Position numbers and translations under genes: made by a program. A stretch of 64,000 nt of DNA from Terrisporobacter glycolicus ATCC 14880 = DSM 1288. Lineage in GTDB: Bacteria; Bacillota; Clostridia; Peptostreptococcales; Peptostreptococcaceae. The notes beneath the pieces were generated by a model. That model ran no database searches. It was not told the DNA's origin and was given only the letters and a program-made list of their open reading frames with translations. The stretch is taken from contig NZ_CP117523.1 in NCBI RefSeq assembly GCF_036812735.1, forward strand, positions 2,852,001 through 2,916,000. The letters are read 5' to 3'. Each line of letters begins with the position of its first letter. The stretch's first letter is position 1. Shown one piece after another: positions 8,656 to 19,100 of the stretch.

Positions 8656-8906
8656 ATTAACTCTCCCCTTATCAATAGCGTAATGCTTTTTTTTGAAACC
8701 TATTAGTTCGTACTAGCTCTTATTATTTTCCTCATAAATCAATATGTTTTTTGATATATCACCTGCTTTATAATTTAAATATATAATTTGTTATATTTTA
8801 TTATAATTTTAGCACTATTTTTTATTGATTGTTAATTTTTTGTTAAATTTTTTTAAAATATTTTTATTTTTTAACATTATTTTTATGTGATTTTATAAAT
8901 AAAAAA

Positions 8907-8929
8907 ACGTAGGTACCCTTTGCCTACGT
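8907..8929 (-). terminator. Terminator of the LRAT-like gene
   Basis: ACGTAGG and CCTACGT form a 7-bp stem followed on the minus strand by a T run. It lies 5 bases past the stop of the LRAT-like gene. Confidence 0.75.
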
Positions 8930-8933
8930 AATT

Positions 8934-9437
8934 TTAATAATCCTCATATATTAAATATTTCACAAATACTGCTTTTATCACTGCATTAACTTGGTATGAT
9001 TGTCTAACTCCTGTTTTACACCAAATAGCAAAATGTTCACAGTTATTAGCATGAAGCAAAAACTTTCTCTCTCCTACCCTACTTCTTGCCCTCTTCACAG
9101 TTTCTTCTGGTGTATATAATTTAAATTTAATCTTGTTTTTAATTTGATAAATAAGGTATAAAGCTTGCACATCATCTATTAAATCCCTACCTAGTCCTTC
9201 TGCCCTTATCCTATTAACATTAGAAGGTTTATCTTCTGAAAACTTATATACATAATATTTGTCAGATCCTCCCAGAAAATTTTCCATATCTGTTTCATCT
9301 ATAACCATCTCTCTAAAAAACATATCTTTTTCTTTTCCACTATAATGAATAACATGGCTTTTATCTACAAATATGCCAAAATGATTATATATACCGTGAT
9401 TAACACATATTACGTCTCCGTATTGGGGTTCAATCAA
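8934..9437 (-). CDS. LRAT/NlpC-P60-fold protein (permuted papain fold)
   Basis: A small soluble protein that looks like a permuted papain-fold hydrolase or acyltransferase of the LRAT (lecithin retinol acyltransferase) type. Supporting residues are GDVICVNHGIYNHFGIFV with the family His, VIHYSG with a second His, and ANNCEHFAIWC with the likely catalytic Cys. No signal peptide is visible. I prefer the TTG at 9437 because GGGAGGTGAT lies right before it; a TTG at 9452 would fall inside that ribosome-binding site. It is monocistronic. The substrate is unknown. Confidence 0.75.
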   Translation of the reverse strand: MIEPQYGDVICVNHGIYNHFGIFVDKSHVIHYSGKEKDMFFREMVIDETDMENFLGGSDKYYVYKFSEDKPSNVNRIRAEGLGRDLIDDVQALYLIYQIKNKIKFKLYTPEETVKRARSRVGERKFLLHANNCEHFAIWCKTGVRQSYQVNAVIKAVFVKYLIYEDY

Positions 9438-9510
9438 AATATCACCTCCCAATAGATATTTATATATATAATTTATGATTTATTTTTTATAATGTTATTT
9501 TTCAAAGTAA

Positions 9511-9537
9511 AAAAGAAAGTCATAATGACTTTCTTTT
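9511..9537 (-). terminator. Terminator of rbgA
   Basis: AAAAGAAAGTCA and TGACTTTCTTTT form a 12-bp perfect stem that touches the last base of the rbgA stop codon. Confidence 0.75.
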
Positions 9538-10451
9538 TATTTATCCATATAATCCATAGGTTCTTCTAAAGATATTTGTCCTATTTTACCTTCTCTATAC
9601 TCATTTAGAACAGTTTGAGCTATTCTAGTATAGTCAAGTTCTTGTCTTCCTAGTATAAACCCTCTTTTTCTACCTATCATTTCCATAGTTTCAAGAGGAG
9701 TTTCTCCTAACTCTTCTAATTTGTATCTTGCTTTTAATTTTTCTGGTTCTATTTCCATAAGCTTTTCTATAAATTTAAGTCCTAAAGTGTCTATATCAAG
9801 TACTTCGTCTTTTATAGCTCTACTGAAAGCTAAGTTAAGGGCAACTTCTTGATCTTCAAACTTGGGCCAAAGTATACCTGGAGTATCTAGTAATTCTAAG
9901 TTTCCTTTAAGTCTTACCCATTGCTTACATTTAGTAACTCCTGGCTTATCTCCAGTTACAGTACTTTTCCTTCCTGTAAGTTTGTTTATAAGAGTTGATT
10001 TACCTACGTTTGGAACACCAACTATCATAAGTCTGATAGCTCTTTCTTGTCTTCCCTTAGCTTTAAGGTTGTCCATCATTTCTTTAGTAACATTTTTACA
10101 CTCATCTACTATTTTATTTACTCCATTACCTTTTATGGTAGCTACAGGTATTGCTTTTATTCCTTTTTTATCATAGTAGTTAACCCATTTGCTTAAGTTA
10201 GCTGGATTTGCTAAGTCACTTTTGTTTAAAACAACTACTCTTGGCTTATCTCCAACTATTTCATCTATTTGAGGGTTTTTACTTGAGTAAGGTATTCTAG
10301 CATCTAATAACTCTATTACAACGTCTACCATCTTTAAGTTATTTTGAACTAATTCCTTAGTTTTTTTCATATGCCCTGGATACCAGTTTATATGTAAATT
10401 ATCGTCTTTTAAGTACTCGTCATAATCACTTCTTCTATAATCTCTTGCCAT
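9537..10451 (-). CDS. rbgA: Ribosome biogenesis GTPase RbgA (YlqF)
   Basis: Circularly permuted GTPase needed for late assembly of the 50S subunit. The permuted motif order is visible: NKSDL (G4) comes first, then GVPNVGKST (G1), then LLDTPG (G3). The N-terminal INWYPGHMKK is the family signature, and a C-terminal helical ribosome-binding domain follows. The length of 304 aa is normal. It sits next to rplS as in Bacillus, though a terminator separates the two. Confidence 0.95.
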   Translation of the reverse strand: MARDYRRSDYDEYLKDDNLHINWYPGHMKKTKELVQNNLKMVDVVIELLDARIPYSSKNPQIDEIVGDKPRVVVLNKSDLANPANLSKWVNYYDKKGIKAIPVATIKGNGVNKIVDECKNVTKEMMDNLKAKGRQERAIRLMIVGVPNVGKSTLINKLTGRKSTVTGDKPGVTKCKQWVRLKGNLELLDTPGILWPKFEDQEVALNLAFSRAIKDEVLDIDTLGLKFIEKLMEIEPEKLKARYKLEELGETPLETMEMIGRKRGFILGRQELDYTRIAQTVLNEYREGKIGQISLEEPMDYMDK

Positions 10452-10567
10452 ATTTTCACTTCCTTATCTTTTATAAGTACTAATTTATTTCATCCTAATA
10501 TATAGAATTTCATTTTTTATTATATCTATAATTTTGTCCATATTTCATCATATTAATGACTGAAAAA

Positions 10568-10593
10568 AAGGAAATCCCCAAAGAGATTTCCTT
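10568..10593 (-). terminator. Terminator of rplS
   Basis: AAGGAAATC and GATTTCCTT form a 9-bp stem followed on the minus strand by TTTTTTTC. It ends the rimM-trmD-rplS unit. Confidence 0.85.
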
Positions 10594-10615
10594 CCTAAAT
10601 TAACTTAAAAAGTTA

Positions 10616-10966
10616 TTATTTATTTCTAGCTTCTTTTATCTTAGCAGCTTTACCAGTTCTAGTTCTTAGGTAGTTTATCTTAGCTCTTCTTACTTTACCT
10701 TTTCTAGTAACTTCGATTTTTTCTATTTTTGGAGAGTGAACTGGGAAAGTTCTTTCTACACCAACATTGAAAGATATTTTTCTAACAGTGAAAGTTTCTC
10801 TAGCTCCTCCACCTTGTCTCTTCATTACTACACCTTCAAATACCTGAATTCTTTCTCTTTTTCCTTCAACTATTTTAACGTGTACTCTTACTGTGTCCCC
10901 AGGTCCAAATGCAGGAACTTCAGCTTTTAATTGTTCTTGTTCTAATGATTTTATTAATTCGTTCAT
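10616..10966 (-). CDS. rplS: 50S ribosomal protein L19
   Basis: Component of the large ribosomal subunit near the 30S interface. The N-terminus [14 protein letters not shown], the central [25 protein letters not shown] and the basic end [18 protein letters not shown] are diagnostic. The length of 116 aa is standard. AGGAGGAAG precedes the ATG. It is last in the rimM-trmD-rplS unit, with a structured leader in between. Confidence 0.98.
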   Translation of the reverse strand: MNELIKSLEQEQLKAEVPAFGPGDTVRVHVKIVEGKRERIQVFEGVVMKRQGGGARETFTVRKISFNVGVERTFPVHSPKIEKIEVTRKGKVRRAKINYLRTRTGKAAKIKEARNK

Positions 10967-10969
10967 TTT

Positions 10970-11045
10970 CTTCCTCCTAAGTTCATAGACGCTCTTAATT
11001 ACTGACCAATGTAAGCAGAGGAGCGGCCGTTATTTATCAACAGTC
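10970..11045 (-). ncRNA. L19 ribosomal protein leader candidate
   Basis: The trmD-rplS gap is unusually GC-rich for this genome. On the minus strand it contains AACGGCCGCTCCTCTGCTT, ACATTGGTCAGTAATTAAG and GAGCGTCT. This resembles the L19 leader known upstream of rplS in low-GC Gram-positives, which is thought to let L19 repress its own synthesis. I recognise it by position and sequence character, not by a covariance search. Confidence 0.55.
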
Positions 11046-11064
11046 TTAATTATACTATATTTAC

Positions 11065-11760
11065 TTACTTCTTACAAGACTTTTTATACAAGTCTGGTCT
11101 TCTAAGTTTCGTAATTTTTTTAGATTCATCAAGACGCCATTTTTCTATTTTTTGATGATTCCCTGATAGTAATACATCTGGTACAGACATACCCATAAAC
11201 TCTCTCGGTCTAGTGTAATGTGGGTATTCTAATAAATCATCTTTGAAACTTTCTTCTTCAAAAGATTCGTTTTGGCTAAGTACGCCAGGAATTAGTCTAG
11301 CTATAGAGTCTATCATGATCAAAGCTGGAAGTTCTCCTCCAGTTAATACATAGTCTCCTATGGAAACTTCATCCGTTACTATTAAATCAATTATTCTTTG
11401 ATCTATTCCTTCGTAATGACCACAAAGTAATATTATATCCTCTCCTAGAGACAAATCACAGGCTATATCTTGTTTATATACTTGTCCTTTTGGTGTTAAA
11501 TATACCACCCTAGGATTTTTTATATTGTGAGTTTCTATAATATGCTTATATGTATCATATATGGGTTGAGGAGTCATAAGCATTCCTGCTCCGCCTCCAA
11601 ATGGATAGTCATCCACTTTTTTATGTTTGTTTGCTGAAAAGTCTCTAATATTATACACATGTACTTCTATTATTTCTTTTTCAATAGCTCTTTTCATTAT
11701 ACTTTCACTCATATATGAGTGAAAAATATCTGGGAAAAGAGTCATAATGTGAAATCTCAT
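11065..11760 (-). CDS. trmD: tRNA (guanine-N1)-methyltransferase TrmD
   Basis: SPOUT-family enzyme that methylates G37 of tRNAs reading CNN codons with SAM, preventing +1 frameshifts. The trefoil-knot SAM site is seen in LLCGHYEGIDQRIIDLIVTDEVSIGDYVLTGGE; the N-terminus MRFHIMTLFPDIF is typical. The length of 231 aa is normal. It starts 8 bases after rimM, so translation is probably coupled. Confidence 0.97.
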   Translation of the reverse strand: MRFHIMTLFPDIFHSYMSESIMKRAIEKEIIEVHVYNIRDFSANKHKKVDDYPFGGGAGMLMTPQPIYDTYKHIIETHNIKNPRVVYLTPKGQVYKQDIACDLSLGEDIILLCGHYEGIDQRIIDLIVTDEVSIGDYVLTGGELPALIMIDSIARLIPGVLSQNESFEEESFKDDLLEYPHYTRPREFMGMSVPDVLLSGNHQKIEKWRLDESKKITKLRRPDLYKKSCKK

Positions 11761-11768
11761 ATTATCAC

Positions 11769-12284
11769 CTAATCTAACATTCCTTTTATAGGATCTATTA
11801 TCATTTTCTTTTCTTCTATGTTTATTTCAGGAACAAATTTTAGTGTTGATGGAATAAGATATTCTTTATCATTATCTCCTTTTACAACATATACATCGTT
11901 AGCTGAATACTGTAGTACGTCTTTAAGAGTTCCTACTTTATCTCCACCTACTGTAAATACTTCTAGTCCTATTAAATCTGCTATGAAAAATTCATCTTCA
12001 TCAAGGTCTACACTGTTATCTCTAGATATATAAAGATTTTTAGCTTTAACTTTTTCAGCAAGCTCCACAGAGTCTATACCCTTTATCTTCATTATAACCA
12101 TATTTCCTTTATATCTAACCTTTTCAACTTCATATTCTTTTTCAAAGTTTTTATCAAGATAAAAACTTTCTAAATCATCAAATCTGTTTATATCGTCCAC
12201 ATATGGATATACTCTAACTTCGCCCTTAAGGCCTTGAGTATTTACTATCTGACCGATTCTAAAATGAGTTAACTTTTCTTTCAT
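11769..12284 (-). CDS. rimM: 16S rRNA processing protein RimM
   Basis: Maturation factor for the 30S head that binds S19. It has the N-terminal RimM barrel (IGQIVNTQGLKGEVRVYPY) followed by a PRC-barrel (LIGLEVFTVGGDKVGTLKDVL). The length of 171 aa is normal. AAGGTGAG precedes the ATG. It is the first gene of the rimM-trmD-rplS unit. The terminator after khpA suggests its own promoter in the 180-base gap, which also holds a 13-bp tandem repeat. Confidence 0.96.
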   Translation of the reverse strand: MKEKLTHFRIGQIVNTQGLKGEVRVYPYVDDINRFDDLESFYLDKNFEKEYEVEKVRYKGNMVIMKIKGIDSVELAEKVKAKNLYISRDNSVDLDEDEFFIADLIGLEVFTVGGDKVGTLKDVLQYSANDVYVVKGDNDKEYLIPSTLKFVPEINIEEKKMIIDPIKGMLD

Positions 12285-12352
12285 AGTCTCACCTTCTTTA
12301 AATTGTTTCTTTCTTTTTTAAAAAATATATCTTTAATATCAAATAATATTTG

Positions 12353-12391
12353 TTTTTGTTTTTAGTTTTTGTTTTTAGTCTTTGTTTTTAG
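12353..12391 (+). repeat. Tandem repeat, three 13-bp units
   Basis: Two identical units TTTTTGTTTTTAG and one with a single change (TCTTTGTTTTTAG), 39 bases in all. It lies 70-108 bases upstream of rimM in noncoding sequence. Confidence 0.7.
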
Positions 12392-12466
12392 TCTTAAAAT
12401 TATTTTGTATTTATATATTTAATATTTGCATGATTATTTTCAACTTTAAAGATTATTATAAACAAA

Positions 12467-12492
12467 AAGGATTAGGCACATACCTAACCCTT
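12467..12492 (-). terminator. Terminator after khpA
   Basis: AAGGATTAGG and CCTAACCCTT pair with one G-U wobble on the minus strand and are followed by TTTTTG. It directly abuts the khpA stop and ends the ylxM-ffh-rpsP-khpA unit. Confidence 0.8.
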
Positions 12493-12720
12493 CTATAATA
12501 TTTCAAGTGAAACCTTGACATTTTCTTTATTTCCAGCAGATTTTAACACAGTTCTTATAGCTTTAGCTATTCTTCCCTGCTTTCCGATAACCTTGCCCAC
12601 ATCATCTTGAGAAACCTTTAGTTTTAAGATAATTTCATCTTTTTCCATAGTTTCTTCTATTGTCACTTCGTCAGGATTATCTACTAGAGCTTTGACAATA
12701 TGCATAACTAGCTCTTTCAT
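12493..12720 (-). CDS. khpA: KH-domain RNA-binding protein KhpA
   Basis: Small single KH-domain protein that binds RNA, known in Gram-positives to partner with KhpB/Jag. The GXXG loop IGKQGRIAKAIRTVLK is present in a protein of only 75 aa. Its place right after rpsP and before rimM matches the conserved Firmicute order. AGGAGATG precedes the ATG. Confidence 0.93.
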   Translation of the reverse strand: MKELVMHIVKALVDNPDEVTIEETMEKDEIILKLKVSQDDVGKVIGKQGRIAKAIRTVLKSAGNKENVKVSLEIL

Positions 12721-12782
12721 ATATTCATCTCCTAAAAACTAATCCATAATGGATTAAATTAAGTACCTTAATAGTTTAAATA

Positions 12783-13055
12783 CTATTTAGATTGTTTTTG
12801 AGCTTCGAACTTTTCAGTTATTCCGTTGTTAGCGAATAATTTTTTAACAGTATCAGTTGGTTGAGCTCCTACTGATAACCATTTTAAAGCTTTCTCGTCG
12901 TTTATTCTAGTTTCTTTGTTAGCTGAAACTGGATTGTAGAATCCTATTTCTTCTATGAATTTTCCATCTCTTGGTGCTCTAGAATCTGCTACTACTATTC
13001 TGTAGAAAGGTTTTTTGTTTGCACCCATTCTTTTTAATCTTATTTTAACTGCCAT
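12783..13055 (-). CDS. rpsP: 30S ribosomal protein S16
   Basis: Small-subunit assembly protein. [28 protein letters not shown] is the standard N-terminus, though I quote it here as two adjoining pieces, [11 protein letters not shown] and [16 protein letters not shown] place the start at the ATG at 13055 because GGAGGTGA lies 6 bases upstream. An upstream in-frame GTG at 13064 overlaps that ribosome-binding site. The 90 aa length is normal. It follows ffh by 41 bases. Confidence 0.97.
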   Translation of the reverse strand: MAVKIRLKRMGANKKPFYRIVVADSRAPRDGKFIEEIGFYNPVSANKETRINDEKALKWLSVGAQPTDTVKKLFANNGITEKFEAQKQSK

Positions 13056-13096
13056 TACAGTCACCTCCGAATTTTTTGTTTATTTTTGTGTATTAT

Positions 13097-14449
13097 TTAT
13101 TTAAAGAAAGGAAGTCCGCCAAGTGCGCCTCTTTTCTTCATACCTTTTTGATTACCCATAAACATCTTCATCATTTTTTTCATTTCATTTAATTGTTTTA
13201 CAAGTCTGTTTATGTCTTGCACGCTTGTCCCACTACCTTTTGCTATTCTTCTTTTTCTAGAAGCATTTAGTAACTGAGGGTTACGTCTTTCTTCTAAAGT
13301 CATAGATTGTATTATGGCTTTAGTTCTTTTCATTTCTTTTCCATTTAAGTCCACATCACCAAGTTGGCTTTTTATATTACCCATACCTGGCATCATTCCA
13401 AGAATTTTATCTAATGGACCCATATTTTCTATTTGTTCCATTTGAGTTAAGAAATCTTCGAAGTCAAAATCTTGTTTTCTTATTTTACTTTCTAGTTCCT
13501 TAGCTTTTTCTAAATCCATAGCATCTTGAGCTTTTTCTATTAAACTTAGTACATCTCCCATTCCAAGGATTCTCGATGCCATTCTGTCTGGATAGAATGG
13601 TTCTAAGTCGTCTAGTTTTTCACCCATACCTATAAATTTAATTGGTTTTTGTGTTACAGCTCTTATTGAAAGTGCTGCCCCACCTCTTGTATCACCATCT
13701 AGTTTTGTAAGAACTACACCGTCTAAGCCTAAAGCTTCATCAAAACTTTGTGATACATTTACTGCATCTTGACCTGTCATAGAGTCAACTACTAATAAAA
13801 TCTCATGAGGTTTTATTTCTGTTTTAATAGATTTTAATTCATCCATTAAAGTTTCGTCTATATGAAGTCTACCTGCTGTATCTATAATAACTAAGTCATG
13901 ATTATTTTTTAGTGCATGACTTAACCCTGCCTTTGCTATATTTACTGGGCTTTCTTTGTCACCCATATTAAATACTGGTATATCTAATTTTTCTCCTACA
14001 ACTTGTAATTGTTTGATTGCTGCAGGTCTATAAACGTCACAAGCTACTAATAAAGGTCTTTTACCTTGTTTTTTGAAGTGATTACCTATTTTACCTGAAG
14101 TAGTTGTTTTACCAGCACCTTGAAGACCAACCATCATAATAATTGTAGGTGGTTTCGAAGATATCATTACTTTACTTTGTACATCTCCCATAAGAGCAGT
14201 AAGTTCTTCGTTTACTATCTTGATAACGTGTTGAGCTGGAGTTAAACTTGTCATAACTTCTTGTCCAACACATCTTTCTTGAACCTTTTTTATAAAATCT
14301 TTAACAACTTTAAAGTTTACGTCTGCTTCTAATAAAGCAAGCTTAACTTCTCTCATTGCATCTTTTACATCTTTTTCTGTAAGTTTTCCTTTTGATTTTA
14401 ACTTACCAAGTGCACCTTGCAATTTATCTGATAAACCTTCAAATATCAT
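13097..14449 (-). CDS. ffh: Signal recognition particle GTPase Ffh
   Basis: Protein subunit of SRP that targets nascent membrane proteins to FtsY and the Sec translocon. It has the N domain (residues 1-90), then the G domain with [10 protein letters not shown] (P loop), DTAGR and [10 protein letters not shown]. The C-terminal M domain is Met-rich and binds SRP RNA ([11 protein letters not shown]). The length of 450 aa is normal. Its ATG overlaps the ylxM stop by 4 bases, so translation is coupled. Confidence 0.98.
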   Translation of the reverse strand: MIFEGLSDKLQGALGKLKSKGKLTEKDVKDAMREVKLALLEADVNFKVVKDFIKKVQERCVGQEVMTSLTPAQHVIKIVNEELTALMGDVQSKVMISSKPPTIIMMVGLQGAGKTTTSGKIGNHFKKQGKRPLLVACDVYRPAAIKQLQVVGEKLDIPVFNMGDKESPVNIAKAGLSHALKNNHDLVIIDTAGRLHIDETLMDELKSIKTEIKPHEILLVVDSMTGQDAVNVSQSFDEALGLDGVVLTKLDGDTRGGAALSIRAVTQKPIKFIGMGEKLDDLEPFYPDRMASRILGMGDVLSLIEKAQDAMDLEKAKELESKIRKQDFDFEDFLTQMEQIENMGPLDKILGMMPGMGNIKSQLGDVDLNGKEMKRTKAIIQSMTLEERRNPQLLNASRKRRIAKGSGTSVQDINRLVKQLNEMKKMMKMFMGNQKGMKKRGALGGLPFFK

Positions 14450-14814
14450 TTTAACAACTCCCTACATATTTGTTCTATTGTTTCTAACTTAGGGATTAAA
14501 TTAGCACAATCTCTATTTTGCAATAAATCTTGTTTAATGTCAACAATTTTATCTTCAAGTGATTTTAGGATTTTTTCTTGCTCGTTATTTTGCGATACTA
14601 AGTGTAGTTTGCTTTCATATTCTCTTAATATCTTTTCTGAACGTTTAAGTGTATCGTAAACTCCTTGTCTAGATACATTAAGATTTTCACTGATCTCACC
14701 TAACGAATAATTTTCTTCATAATAAAGTGAAACTATTTCTTTTTGCTTATCAGTTAATAATTCTTTATATTGTTCAAATAATAACCCGATTTCCACCATC
14801 TTCTCTATATTCAT
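14446..14814 (-). CDS. ylxM: YlxM-type SRP-associated helix-turn-helix protein
   Basis: Small sigma-70 region 4-like HTH protein that, in streptococci, binds SRP components and modulates the pathway. The HTH is [29 protein letters not shown] (residues 35-63), of which [15 protein letters not shown] is the core. The length of 122 aa is normal. It starts the ylxM-ffh operon; a good sigma-A promoter lies just upstream, with a palindrome at the predicted transcription start. Confidence 0.93.
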   Translation of the reverse strand: MNIEKMVEIGLLFEQYKELLTDKQKEIVSLYYEENYSLGEISENLNVSRQGVYDTLKRSEKILREYESKLHLVSQNNEQEKILKSLEDKIVDIKQDLLQNRDCANLIPKLETIEQICRELLK

Positions 14815-14836
14815 AACTTCACTTCCCAGTGTATAC

Positions 14837-14858
14837 TGTAAAGGTTAATTACTTTACA
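14837..14858. promoter_or_regulatory. Palindrome at the ylxM transcription start
   Basis: TGTAAAG, an 8-base gap and CTTTACA form a perfect 7-bp palindrome. It lies over the predicted +1, just downstream of the -10. This is a typical operator position, but no regulator is identified. Confidence 0.4.
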
Positions 14859-14864
14859 CATTGT

Positions 14865-14893
14865 ATTTTATATTAAAACTAATTTATTGTCAA
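14865..14893 (-). promoter_or_regulatory. Sigma-A promoter of ylxM-ffh
   Basis: On the minus strand, TTGACA (14893-14888) is followed by a 17-base spacer and TAAAAT (14870-14865). It lies between the ftsY stop and the ylxM start, so ylxM-ffh need not depend on ftsY readthrough. Confidence 0.65.
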
Positions 14894-14912
14894 TATATAT
14901 TTCGTCTAAATT

Positions 14913-16070
14913 TTACCCAAATAATGCCTCTGAAAATGCTTTAGCATCAAAGTCTTGTAAATCTTCCATTTTTTCTCCAACACCTATTAATTTAACAGGT
15001 ACATCTACTTCAGATTTAACAGCTAAAACAACTCCACCTTTTGCAGTACCATCAAGTTTAGTTAAAACAAGTCCTGTTATATCACATACTTGTTTAAAGC
15101 TTTTTGCTTGAGATACAGCATTTTGTCCAGTTGTAGCATCTACAACTAGTAATACTTCTTTTTTAGCTTCTGGATATTCTCTATCTACTATTTTAAATAC
15201 TTTTGATAATTCATTCATTAAGTTAGCCTTATTGTGTAGTCTTCCTGCTGTATCACAGATTAATAAATCAATATCTCTTGCTTTTGCAGCTTTTATTGAG
15301 TCAAATATTACAGCTCCTGGATCTGCACCTTCTTGGTGTTTTATTATATCCACATCACTTCTCTTAGCCCATACTTCTAATTGGTCTATGGCAGCAGCTC
15401 TAAATGTATCGCCTGCCGCTATTAAAACTTTTTTACCTTCTTTTTTGTATCTGCTAGCTAGTTTTCCTATTGTTGTAGTTTTTCCAACTCCATTAACTCC
15501 TACCATTAATATTATTGTTGGTTTATGGCTAACATCTAAAGTTGAATTTTCATTAGTTAATATTTCTTCTATTATTAACCTCAATTCTCCTTTAACATCT
15601 TGAGGATCAGTTATTTTTTTAGTTTTTATTGCATCTGTTAGTTTTTCAATTATATTCATTGTTGTATCTACACCAACATCTGCTGTTATTAATATCTCTT
15701 CAATTTCTTCTAATAACTCATCATCAACTTTTGTATATGATTTTAAAACTTGGTCTACTCTATCTGTTATACCTTGTTTAGCTTTCGATAAACCTTGTTT
15801 TAATCTTTCAAATAAACTTGTTTTTGGTTCTTCAGCTTTCTCTTCAACAATTTCTTCTTTTTCTTCTACTACTTCAACTTGAGGTTTCTCTACAACTTGA
15901 ATATCTTCCTCTATTGATGTATCTAAAGAAACTTCTTCTATAGCTTCAACTATTTCATCTTTTACTTCTTCTTTTTCTTCTACTACTATTTCTTCTTCAC
16001 TTACAGCTGCTTCTTGAACTTCTTCTTGTATTTCTTCTTTTTTGTTCTTTTTGAAAAACTTTTTAAACAC
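14913..16070 (-). CDS. ftsY: SRP receptor GTPase FtsY
   Basis: Membrane-associated receptor for SRP. A long acidic N-terminal A domain (about residues 10-85, rich in EEKEE-type repeats) precedes the NG domain with GVNGVGKTTTIGKLA, DTAGR and TKLDG. The GTG start at 16070 has AGGAGG upstream. The length of 385 aa is normal for an A-domain-bearing FtsY. It follows smc by 34 bases, so smc-ftsY is probably one unit, as in many Firmicutes. Confidence 0.97.
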   Translation of the reverse strand: MFKKFFKKNKKEEIQEEVQEAAVSEEEIVVEEKEEVKDEIVEAIEEVSLDTSIEEDIQVVEKPQVEVVEEKEEIVEEKAEEPKTSLFERLKQGLSKAKQGITDRVDQVLKSYTKVDDELLEEIEEILITADVGVDTTMNIIEKLTDAIKTKKITDPQDVKGELRLIIEEILTNENSTLDVSHKPTIILMVGVNGVGKTTTIGKLASRYKKEGKKVLIAAGDTFRAAAIDQLEVWAKRSDVDIIKHQEGADPGAVIFDSIKAAKARDIDLLICDTAGRLHNKANLMNELSKVFKIVDREYPEAKKEVLLVVDATTGQNAVSQAKSFKQVCDITGLVLTKLDGTAKGGVVLAVKSEVDVPVKLIGVGEKMEDLQDFDAKAFSEALFG

Positions 16071-16104
16071 TCTGCTTCCTCCTAAGTATACTTTACTTTT
16101 CTTA

Positions 16105-19100
16105 TTAAATAATATCAGTCATTTCTTCTGCTTCATTTAAGCTTAAAGCTATGACTTTTGAAATAGCTCTTTGTTCCATAGTTACACCATAAATATAGTC
16201 TGCTGCTTCCATTGTACCTCTTCTGTGGGTTACAGCAATAAATTGAGTTCTAGATGTTAATTCTTTTAAGAATGTTCCAAATCTAGCTATATTGCTATCA
16301 TCTAGTGGAGCTTCTATCTCATCTAGTATACAAAACGGTGTTGGTTTTGCTAGTAAAATGGAGAATAGTATACTAATTGCTGTTAATGCCTTTTCTCCTC
16401 CTGATAATAAACTTAAATTTTTCATCTTTTTACCTGGTGGTTTTGCAGTAATTTCTATATCACTTTCTAAGATGTTTTCTTCATCTAAAATAGTTAGATT
16501 CCCTTCTCCTCCACCAAATAGTCTATTATATACATATTTAAAGTTTTCATTTATCTTATCAAATTCTTCTTTAAATTGTACTTTCATATGTTCTTCCAAC
16601 TCTACTATTATTTCTTCTATAGCTTCAATAGATTTTTGTAAGTCTTCTTTTTGCTCGCTATAGAAATCATATCTTTCTTTTGTTTCTTTGTACTCTTCTA
16701 TGGAATCCACATTTACATTACCTAAAGATCTAATATCTTTTTTAATAGAATCTAATATTTTTTTATTTATTTCTATTTCATCATCTCTAAGCTCTACTGC
16801 TTGTAAGTATGTTAGATTATAGTCTTCAAATAATTTAAAGTTATTAGTCTCCTTATTTGACTCTAATTTTTCAATTTTAGATTCAACTTTAAATATGGCT
16901 TCTTTTAACTCCATAAATTGTTTATCAATATTTTTAAGTTTTATATTATTATCATCTAGATTTTGTTTTAAATTTTCCCTAGCTATTTTTTTATTCTCTA
17001 ATCCTTTGTTATTTTCATTTAATTGATTTTTTAAATTTTCCTTTTCTCTATCTTCTAGGATTATTTTTTTATCAATATCTTTTATTTCATTTTCTTCTTC
17101 ATTATTTTCTTTCTCAATTAAAAGCTTTTTGCTGTGAAGTTGATTTAAATATTCTTTTATCCTTTCCATATCTGCATTAAAGGACTTAAGTATTTCTTTG
17201 TATTTTGTAAGTTGAAGATTTATATTGTCAAATTTACTTTTTTCCGTTTCGTAAATTTCACTTTCTTTATTAAGTTCTTCATTTAAGACTTCTATATTCT
17301 CTTTATTGCTTTTATGCTTGTCATCAATATCTTTTATTTGAGATTCTAACACTTCTTTCTTTTGAAGAGTATAGCTTAAGTTTGATCCTAGATTTTGTTT
17401 TTCATTTTCCAACTTTTTCATACTAGATAAGAAGTTATTTATTTCTTCTTCGTATCTTGAATAAGATGAATTACTAAATATTAATTCTTTATCTAGGTTT
17501 TTCATTTCTTCTTCATAAGATTGAATATTGTCTTTACAGCTTATTATGTCTTTTTCTATAGATACTAGTTTTTCTTGTATAGATGCATTTTCTTCCCTTG
17601 TAGTTTTTATTTTCTCATTAAACTCATTTATAAGTCTTTTTCTTGATAAAATATTTCCACTTGTTTTTAGAGAACCTCCTGTTAAAGAACCTCCTGGATT
17701 TAATATTTCACCTTCCAGTGTTACTACCTTATATTTATGTCCAGTTTCTCTAGCAAATTTAATTCCTTCATCTATATTGTCTATTACTATGGTTCTTCCT
17801 AGTATATTCTCTAGTATATCCCTATATTTATCATCATAGGATATTAAATCACTGGCAATTCCAATAAAATTAGTTCTAGTTTGAATATTGTTAATCTTTT
17901 TAGATTTGATTATATTCATAGGTAAAAAAGTTACCCTACCAATTTTATTTTGTTTTAAATAATTTATGGCTGCTTTTGCACTATTTTCATCAGCTGTTAT
18001 TATATTTTGCATATAAGCACCAAGTGCTGCTTCAATAGCTTTTTCATACTTTTGTGGAACAGTTACCACTTGTCCTAAAGCTCCATATATTCCATTAAGA
18101 TTTTTATTTTTCAGAACCTCTTTAACTCCTCTGTTAAATCCTTCATAATGATTTTCCATATCGATATAAACATTTAATTTAGAGCTATATTCTTTTAGAG
18201 CGTAGTTATTATTTTGCATCTTAGTATTTAAGCTTTGATTATCTTCTTTTAATTTTCTAAGATTTTCATAATAATTATTTACTTTATTTTTTAAATCCTC
18301 AATTTTTTCTTTTTTATTATTTATTTCATTTTGGATTTTTTTTAAAAGTTCTTCCTTAGATTTTAATTTTTCATTTATTTCACTAATTTCTACGTCTATA
18401 TTTTCATTTCTTTGATTAATGTTATCTTTATTGGCATTTAAAGTTGATAATTTATTACTTACATCTTGTTTTTCATTAAGTAATTTAATTATTTCATCTT
18501 TTAAATTGTCAATTCTATCATTCAACTCTTCAATTTTATTCTTATTGGTTTCATTCTTTTCCATAAAAATATTAAGCTGATTTTTGAATTCATTTATTGA
18601 TTTTTCTTTTTCTTCTTTTTCATTATTTATTTTTTCTAAGTTTTCTTTATTATCTTTTAAGGATTTATTTATATTTTCTAGCTCCTCAGTATTTCTTTTT
18701 ATTTTAGTAGAGCTATTATCTTTTCTTTGATTTAATAAATTAATCTCATAATCTTTTTTATCTATTACAGATTTAATAGAGTTTATATATTCTGTAGCCT
18801 TTTCTATGGATTTATCTATTTCTTCTATTTGAATACTAACCTCTCTTGAGTTTTCTTCAAATAGTATTTTTTCTTTATCAATCTGTTCTAATTCTTCACC
18901 TAAAACTTCATATTGACTATTTATTTCTTTTAATTGTTGTTCTATTCTTTGTATTTCCCTTATATAATTGTTTACTTCTAATTTTTTTAACGTTTCACTA
19001 AGGTCTAAGTATTTCCTTGCTTTAACTTGTTGATTATAAAGTGGTTTAATTTGATTTTCTATTTCCACATATATATCATTAATTCTGTCTAGATTTTCCT

